From positions 1 to 8,872 of the forward strand of contig QHOM01000004.1 of NCBI GenBank assembly GCA_003218785.1: a stretch of 8,872 bases of DNA. The letters are read 5' to 3'. Source of the stretch: Verrucomicrobiota bacterium. GTDB taxonomy: Bacteria; Verrucomicrobiota; Verrucomicrobiia; Chthoniobacterales; UBA10450. The notes below the pieces were generated by a model. It saw only the letters and a program-made list of their open reading frames with translations. It searched no databases and had not been told where the DNA came from. Positions within the stretch are counted from its first letter, which is position 1, and each line of letters starts with the position of its first letter. The position numbers and the translations under genes were made by a program. Shown one piece after another: positions 1 to 4,055 of this stretch.

Positions 1-173
1 AACCGTACGTCATGAACAGCCACGATGTTTTCGCTCGTATCCAGGCCGGAGATTACGACGGGGTGCGCAACGTCAACGGCGTCGAACGGAAAAGCATTTT
101 TCGTGAATATGCGGACAGCGTCGTAGATGGATTAGTTGATTATTATTCGAAGGCGCGAAGTAGCGGCGATTGA
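1..173 (+). CDS. C-terminal end of an unidentified protein (partial)
   Basis: A reading frame is open from the left edge (first full codon at base 3) and ends at TGA 171-173, giving about 56 residues. The composition looks coding, with the segment RKSIFREYADSVVDGLVDYY forming a plausible terminal amphipathic helix. The opposite strand over bases 1-131 is also open but has no ATG, GTG or TTG start after its upstream stop at 132-134 that would give a useful length, so the + strand reading is preferred. I do not recognise the family. The last codons (G, D, stop) lie inside a palindromic repeat that also ends holA, so the natural C-terminus may have been replaced or extended by the repeat. The gene converges on aroB, leaving 58 bases between the stop codons. 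Confidence 0.5.
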   Translation, partial: PYVMNSHDVFARIQAGDYDGVRNVNGVERKSIFREYADSVVDGLVDYYSKARSSGD

Positions 174-186
174 CCTCAATCGCCTG
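160..186 (+). repeat. REP-like palindrome A, GTAG head, + orientation
   Basis: GTAG at 160-163 is followed by a perfect 9-bp inverted repeat (GGCGATTGA at 165-173, two-base loop, TCAATCGCC at 176-184). The whole 27-base unit matches the minus strand of 2619-2645 at 25 of 27 positions. It contains the TGA stop of the left-hand gene. It faces element B (185-239), giving a head-to-head REP pair of 76 bp between GTAG 160 and CTAC 235. Confidence 0.8.
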
Positions 187-239
187 TTGTACCTTGGGTC
201 GTTGACCCCGCCCGCGGTCAGCGACCCGCGGCTACAACA
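185..239 (-). repeat. REP-like long hairpin B, GTAG head, - orientation; possible two-way terminator
   Basis: Outer arms TGTTGTA (185-191) and TACAACA (233-239) pair perfectly. Inner arms 196-207 and 216-227 pair over 12 bp with one G-T wobble, around an 8-base GC-rich loop. On the minus strand the head GTAG lies at 235-232, and its TAG is the aroB stop codon. The hairpin sits between convergent genes and could stop transcription from both sides, but there is no T tract, so terminator function is only inferred. It is the partner of element A. Confidence 0.75.
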
Positions 240-1308
240 CCTCAACCGCTTCGCGGATGTCGTTGAACGTGATGTCGTTCGTGATGTGCGCGGTGCCGAT
301 GCGTGGCGTAACAATAAACCGAATGTGTCCGCTCTCGAATTTTTTGTCGTACGGAAGGGCAGCGAAAATCTTTTCGCGCGGAAAATTCGGCGGCAATTGG
401 GTCGGTAAATCGAACCTCCGTAAAAGATCGACAATTGCATCCCGTTGATTGGGCGGTAGTCCAGCCTTTTTAATTGAGATGGCGCAGGCCGCGACAATTC
501 CGAGGCTCACGGCTTCGCCATGACGAAATTTCCGGTAATTTCCGGCGCGCTCAATTGCGTGACCGACGGTGTGCCCGAAATTGAGAATCGCGCGTTCGCC
601 AGTACGATCGCGCTCATCGCGCGCGACGATTGCCGATTTAATCTTGATATTGCGCTTGATGAGTGGCGCAAGTTTGGAACTTGCGCTCTCATCGGCGCGC
701 AACTTGGGGTGTTGCGCCACTGTTTCGAACATTTTGGCGTCAGCGATAACAGCGTGCTTAATGATCTCGGCGAAGCCTTGATTGAACTCGCGCGGGGGCA
801 GCGTTCTCAAAACATCAACGTCATCAACCACGAGAGCGGGATGATGAATTGCGCCGAGCAAGTTTTTTCCATCGCGCGTGTTCACTCCGGTTTTTCCCCC
901 GATTGAACTGTCCACCCTCGCAAGCAGCGTGGTGGGAATCTGGACGTGCGGAATGCCACGATGATAAATCGCCGCGACAAATCCGGAAATGTCGCCAATC
1001 ATCCCCCCGCCCAAGCCAATAACAAACGACTGTCGGTCGAGCCCCGCAGTGATCATTCGGTCGCAGATCGCGCCAGCTTGCTCAAGCGTCTTAGATTTTT
1101 CGCCCGCTGGGATTGTGATCACCATTGACCTAAATTCGGCTGACGTTAGGCTTTGTTTTAAGACGTCAGCATATTCCGGAGCGATATTTGTATCCGAAAC
1201 AATGACGCATTGGCCGAAGAGCCCGAGTGCCCGACACCTTTTCCCGGTCTGCGGCAACAACTGCTTACCGATTAGGATGCGCCCGGTACCGGTACGCACA
1301 GAGATCAT
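232..1308 (-). CDS. aroB: 3-dehydroquinate synthase
   Basis: Cytoplasmic enzyme of the shikimate pathway. It converts DAHP to 3-dehydroquinate with NAD and a divalent metal, as the second step toward aromatic amino acids. The 358-residue length is normal for the family. The NAD-binding glycine motif GLGGGMIGD is at about 98-106, followed by IPTTLLARVDSSIGGKTGVN (124-143) with its substrate-contacting lysine. Metal ligands by family alignment are E181 (in QGFAEIIKH), H246 (in FGHTVGHAIE) and H263 (in RHGEAV). All are present, so the enzyme should be active. The ATG at 1308 gives an N-terminus of ordinary family type; no strong Shine-Dalgarno is visible. It starts 13 bases after the pseudopilin stop and may be co-transcribed with it. 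Its stop codon TAG lies in REP-like hairpin B. Confidence 0.97.
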   Translation of the reverse strand: MISVRTGTGRILIGKQLLPQTGKRCRALGLFGQCVIVSDTNIAPEYADVLKQSLTSAEFRSMVITIPAGEKSKTLEQAGAICDRMITAGLDRQSFVIGLGGGMIGDISGFVAAIYHRGIPHVQIPTTLLARVDSSIGGKTGVNTRDGKNLLGAIHHPALVVDDVDVLRTLPPREFNQGFAEIIKHAVIADAKMFETVAQHPKLRADESASSKLAPLIKRNIKIKSAIVARDERDRTGERAILNFGHTVGHAIERAGNYRKFRHGEAVSLGIVAACAISIKKAGLPPNQRDAIVDLLRRFDLPTQLPPNFPREKIFAALPYDKKFESGHIRFIVTPRIGTAHITNDITFNDIREAVEVL

Positions 1309-1321
1309 GCGAACGCGTTTG

Positions 1322-1996
1322 TTACTTCGTTGGATTCCAGTGTTTCTGACCGAGCGGATCTGACATGGTGTCTTTGAAGGAGCCTAGCGCCGGGCTGGCG
1401 CTGGGACCGAATGTCATGGTTTCGGCATGTAAGTCGCAGAATAGCGCATTAATTTGCGTGCCATTGCGTTGCGGACCGATTGTCATCCCCGCGCCTCCTC
1501 CGACAGCTAGATTGGGTACATTTGTGGCAATGCCCGTCCATGAACTAGCTAGTGCAGGATTTCCTGAGTACCTGGGCGCCATCAGTATCGTCGACGCCGG
1601 AGAGACCACCTGTGCCGTGTTGCCATTTATCAAGTCGTACATGTTTTGGTTAATACCGTAACTGACCGGCGCAGTGTCCGTTTCAGAAGCGGCTCGCGTG
1701 TCAAAAGGCGACTGGAAAACTCTTCTGGTCGCGATGTATTTCGGGTAAATGACCGGGTTTGCGTTCGTGCCAGTGCCAGGCGCAGCATTTATTACCGGAA
1801 GAATGTCATCCTTGTCGTTAAGGTATGTTTGCATCGCGAGTCCGATCTGGCGCAGGTTGCTCATGTCTTTTGTCGCTTTCGCGCGCTCGATAACGCCGGA
1901 GGAAACAGAGACCGCAAGCGCGCCGAGAATGATGATGATTGCCGTTACGACGAGCAATTCGATCAGCGTGAAGGCGCGAGAGCAGTTTTTAGTCAT
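1322..1996 (-). CDS. Type IV pseudopilin-like protein with N-terminal cleavage/methylation motif
   Basis: A 224-residue secreted or pilus-associated protein. The N-terminus is a short basic leader (MTKNCSRA) and then FTLIELLVV, the class III signal cleaved by prepilin peptidase. Cleavage is expected after A8, and the conserved Glu+5 is E13. Residue -1 is Ala rather than the usual Gly. One hydrophobic helix spans about 9-32, followed by an amphipathic stretch (AKATKDMSNLRQIGLAMQTY) typical of the pilin stem. The C-terminal part has INALFCDLHAETMTF (182-196), resembling a degenerate form of the FADGHV motif of pseudopilins common in Verrucomicrobiota, Lentisphaerota and Planctomycetota. A role in a type II secretion or pilus system is likely, but no partner genes lie here. 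No clear Shine-Dalgarno precedes the ATG at 1996. Confidence 0.85.
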   Translation of the reverse strand: MTKNCSRAFTLIELLVVTAIIIILGALAVSVSSGVIERAKATKDMSNLRQIGLAMQTYLNDKDDILPVINAAPGTGTNANPVIYPKYIATRRVFQSPFDTRAASETDTAPVSYGINQNMYDLINGNTAQVVSPASTILMAPRYSGNPALASSWTGIATNVPNLAVGGGAGMTIGPQRNGTQINALFCDLHAETMTFGPSASPALGSFKDTMSDPLGQKHWNPTK

Positions 1997-2078
1997 TCAA
2001 TTGTTAGTTAAAAAGGCAACGATATTGGTTTCGATCGGGAAGGGGAAGCAAAATCAAAAATTCATGGCGGAAGATTGC

Positions 2079-2107
2079 TTGACAATACGTTGGTCATTTT
2101 GTGTACG
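2079..2107 (+). promoter_or_regulatory. Possible sigma70-type promoter for the Tic20-like gene
   Basis: A perfect -35 hexamer TTGACA lies at 2079-2084. Seventeen bases later, 2102-2107 (TGTACG) is a weak -10. Transcription would start close to 2114, which is the A of the ATG, and there is no Shine-Dalgarno in the 15 bases before it. A leaderless mRNA is therefore possible. The -10 is poor and the call rests mainly on the -35. The complementary strand has TTGTCA at 2085-2080, so a divergent promoter for the pseudopilin could overlap it, but I see no convincing -10 for that direction. Confidence 0.35.
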
Positions 2108-2113
2108 TAGTCC

Positions 2114-2551
2114 ATGCCCGACCCAACTGATCCGAGCCAACCACCGCCACCAAGTCCGGAACCCGAGCCCATCGGAGCATCCACATCGACCGGTTTACCG
2201 TCGAACGTGGCTGCCGCCATCGCCTGTATTCCACTAGTCGGCGGCATCATTTTTTATATTCTCGAAAAGCGCGATAGCTTTGTGCGTTTTTACGCAATGC
2301 AATCGATCATCTTCGGCTGCGCGTGGTTTTTGTTTAACATTGTCTCGGCAGTGGTGCATGCCGTGTTTGGCGCAATCCCGGGTATCGGTGGTATCCTCGT
2401 ATTTTTCTGGGCAGTCATCGCGGCGCTCGTGCATCTGGCGTTTCTGGTGATCATGATCATTACTATCGTAAAAGCGTTCACGGGCGTCCGCTGGGATATC
2501 CCATACATCGGGCCGATTGCGCGCAAACAAGTGGAAGGTTCCGCACCGTAG
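2114..2551 (+). CDS. Small Tic20-like / DUF4870 family membrane protein
   Basis: A 145-residue protein. Residues 1-30 are a Pro/Ser-rich, presumably cytoplasmic tail. Three hydrophobic helices follow at about 32-50, 62-85 and 92-122. The stretch around LEKRDSFVRFYAMQS (50-64), a charged loop followed by an FVRFHAxQS-like motif before helix 2, is characteristic of the DUF4870/Tic20-like family. Function in bacteria is not established; despite the name, no role in protein import should be assumed. The ATG at 2114 is chosen because it follows the promoter-like TTGACA and keeps the proline-rich tail common in this family. It is divergent from the pseudopilin and convergent with holA; REP-like element F lies 13 bases past its stop. 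Confidence 0.82.
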   Translation: MPDPTDPSQPPPPSPEPEPIGASTSTGLPSNVAAAIACIPLVGGIIFYILEKRDSFVRFYAMQSIIFGCAWFLFNIVSAVVHAVFGAIPGIGGILVFFWAVIAALVHLAFLVIMIITIVKAFTGVRWDIPYIGPIARKQVEGSAP

Positions 2552-2564
2552 TCCTGGGGGTCGG

Positions 2565-2588
2565 GTAGAAGCGGTTCACCCGAACCGC
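2565..2588 (+). repeat. REP-like hairpin F, GTAG head, + orientation; possible terminator
   Basis: GTAG (2565-2568) is followed by a perfect 7-bp stem GCGGTTC (2571-2577), a 4-base loop, and GAACCGC (2582-2588). A mildly T-rich stretch (CTTGAATTT) follows. It lies just past the stop of the Tic20-like gene and could act as its terminator, though the T tract is weak. It faces element C, making a second head-to-head pair spanning 2565-2645. Confidence 0.65.
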
Positions 2589-2618
2589 CTTGAATTTGTG
2601 CGTCGCATCTGTCGCCTG

Positions 2619-2645
2619 CAGGCAATTGAGGTCAATCGCCCCTAC
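2619..2645 (-). repeat. REP-like palindrome C, GTAG head, - orientation
   Basis: On the minus strand the head GTAG (2645-2642) precedes a 9-bp inverted repeat with one G-T wobble (2640-2632 and 2629-2621). It matches element A at 25 of 27 positions. The holA stop TGA (2634-2632) lies in it, in the same phase (Gly-Asp-stop) as the stop of the left-hand gene in element A. A further 10-bp palindrome GCCTGCAGGC lies next to it at 2614-2623. Confidence 0.8.
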
Positions 2646-3927
2646 CTGGGGCCGGCCCCAGCAACTTTACTACAACCTCGGTTAAAATCAGCTCATGGTC
2701 GAGCTGCGTGGTGACGAGCTGAAGATTTGCCTCGAGACACGCCTGCATGGCTTCAATCAATTGTTTGGTCTCGAACTGATGCGCATGCTGCGCTGCGATC
2801 CCCAACGCGTAGGCATTGATCGAGCCGTCTTTCTTTCGCGGTAAATGGTCTGTTGCCTCAGCTGGCAGGCGGTTGATTGCTGAGGTAAATTGGAACGGCG
2901 AATGCGGGCGGGGGAGGCGATGACGTTCCATCAAGTCGTTGGCGAGTAGCAAATTGCGGACTGTTGGTACGATCGCAACCAGCAAAATACCGATGGCGCT
3001 TTCGCCTTGATCCAATAATCGTCGCACAAGCCTCAGCGCGAGTTCCAGGTCGCGCGTCGCCAGCGCATTGCTTAACTCGAATATGACGCCCGCGCGCGAA
3101 AGCGGCACCAGGTCCCGGACAAGATCGACGGTAACTCGTGGCACAGGTGCCTTCTGTGGCACGGCCATCTTGTCCGCCAGTCGGACGGACTTGTCCCGCG
3201 GCGAGGCTGTGGGGCTGGTGGGCATCTTGCCTGCCGGTTCGGAGTCAGCAGCCCCGAAAGCTTTCGGGGTTGTCCCCACAGGCTGGAAGCCCGTGCTACG
3301 GCCGCCCGCGAGAAAGATATCGATTTTCTCCAGTTCGTTCTCGATCTGGCGCGTATCACCGCCAGTTAGCAAAACAAAAAGATCAAGCGCTTCGTCATCG
3401 AATTGCAGTTTTCGTTTTTTCGCGCGGCTTCGAACGATCTCGCTGGCTTCCTCCTCCCAGCCGCTCCGGCTGGAATCAAGCCGATCGAAAATTTGCAGCT
3501 CCGCCCGTTTGACCAGCAACCGATAAAACGAGCGACGCTTGTCCACTTCGGTGGCGCTGATCAGAAAGGTCACGTCAGAGCCGAGGCCGTTTTCGATCAG
3601 GTCTAATAATTCCTCGAGCGCGAACTGAACGCTTGTGGCGCAGCTGAGCTGGGTGTCGCCGAGAAAATTCGCGCTCTTCAACCACACGACCTTTGTGCTG
3701 CCGAAGAAAGGCAACGTTTGCAGCGCCTCGATTGTGGATCTTATGCGCGCCGCCGCCTGATCGGCGTTTTCGGCCACGCCATCAACGATCTCCAATCCGA
3801 AATCGCCCGCCTCTGGCGGTGTCAGGCTGGTCGCGAGGTCGGCGGCCACGCGTTTGACTTCGCTTTCGTCCGAGCCCATCACCGCATAGATATTGCCAGT
3901 TGCCGTTTTTGTTTTTGTTTTCGGCAT
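2632..3927 (-). CDS. holA: DNA polymerase III subunit delta, with in-frame repeat insertion
   Basis: Clamp-loader subunit that opens the sliding clamp during chromosome replication. The N-terminal half fits the family (NIYAVMGSDESEVKR at 12-26, LQTLPFFGSTKVVWLK at 69-84, FLISATEVDKRR at 121-132), as does DTRQIENELEKIDIFLAGG (191-209). The C-terminal collar domain follows from about 265 (VTVDLVRDLVP, ALRLVRRLLDQGES). The delta family lacks a functional P-loop, and none is seen here. At 431 residues the protein is longer than the usual 330-350. Residues about 210-263 come from a 162-bp repeat pair between the AAA+ part and the collar. The last eight residues (GPAPGRGD) are also encoded by palindromic repeat DNA. 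ATG 3927 (MPKTKTKT) is preferred over ATG 3996, because the upstream extension runs through intergenic repeat E; a weak GAAGAAA lies 6-12 bases before 3927. Same strand as uvrB, 128 bases downstream. Confidence 0.88.
   Translation of the reverse strand: MPKTKTKTATGNIYAVMGSDESEVKRVAADLATSLTPPEAGDFGLEIVDGVAENADQAAARIRSTIEALQTLPFFGSTKVVWLKSANFLGDTQLSCATSVQFALEELLDLIENGLGSDVTFLISATEVDKRRSFYRLLVKRAELQIFDRLDSSRSGWEEEASEIVRSRAKKRKLQFDDEALDLFVLLTGGDTRQIENELEKIDIFLAGGRSTGFQPVGTTPKAFGAADSEPAGKMPTSPTASPRDKSVRLADKMAVPQKAPVPRVTVDLVRDLVPLSRAGVIFELSNALATRDLELALRLVRRLLDQGESAIGILLVAIVPTVRNLLLANDLMERHRLPRPHSPFQFTSAINRLPAEATDHLPRKKDGSINAYALGIAAQHAHQFETKQLIEAMQACLEANLQLVTTQLDHELILTEVVVKLLGPAPGRGD
2646..2661. repeat. 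Perfect 16-bp palindrome inside the 3' end of holA
   Basis: CTGGGGCCGGCCCCAG is its own reverse complement. It abuts element C and encodes most of the Gly/Pro tail of HolA (GPAP). It appears to be part of the repeat cluster at 2565-2661 rather than ancestral holA sequence. Confidence 0.7.
3138..3299. repeat. 162-bp facing REP pair (BIME-like) inserted in frame in holA
   Basis: The left end on the + strand is GTGG (3138-3141) followed by CACAG, a 7-base loop and CTGTG (3142-3158). The right end on the - strand is GTAG (3299-3296), one base, then a 7-bp stem with one wobble pair (3294-3278). The interior holds a perfect 18-bp palindrome, CCCCGAAAGCTTTCGGGG (3252-3269), and two related motifs, GGCATCTTGCC (3221-3231) and GGCCATCTTGTCC (3164-3176). 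The length of 162 bp is exactly 54 codons and keeps the holA frame open. The encoded peptide starts RSTGFQPVG. The STGFQPV signature is one I associate with repeat-derived peptides in Planctomycetota and Verrucomicrobiota; that association is from memory. Confidence 0.78.
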
Positions 3928-3989
3928 TGGAGATTTCTTCGCACGCGGGGCGAGGATTACAAGATTGCGTCGTTCGGGCGCGGATCTGG

Positions 3990-4042
3990 GGAGCACAGGC
4001 TGCCAGCCTGTTGTCGATGGCGGCTTGCTGACGACTCCCTAC
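3990..4042 (+). repeat. REP-like element E upstream of holA
   Basis: GGAG (3990-3993), a C, then ACAGGCT, a 3-base loop and AGCCTGT (3995-4011). Its 20 bases 3992-4011 match the minus strand of the holA insertion end (3297-3278) at 18 of 20 positions, so E and that insertion end belong to one subfamily. A CTAC at 4039-4042 gives a GTAG head on the minus strand and may be the far end of the unit, but no good palindrome follows it. It lies between uvrB and holA. Confidence 0.7.
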
Positions 4043-4055
4043 GCGCCCCAGAAAT

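Noticed and set aside
1..131. Open reading frame on the minus strand at the left edge (SIYDAVRIFTKNAFPFDAV...)
   Set aside because: It begins right after a stop at 132-134 and has no ATG, GTG or TTG until near the edge; the + strand frame ending at 173 is the better candidate.
3928..3996. Upstream start of holA at ATG 3996
   Set aside because: It would add 23 residues (MLPRSAPERRN...) encoded by repeat-containing spacer; the family N-terminus fits ATG 3927.
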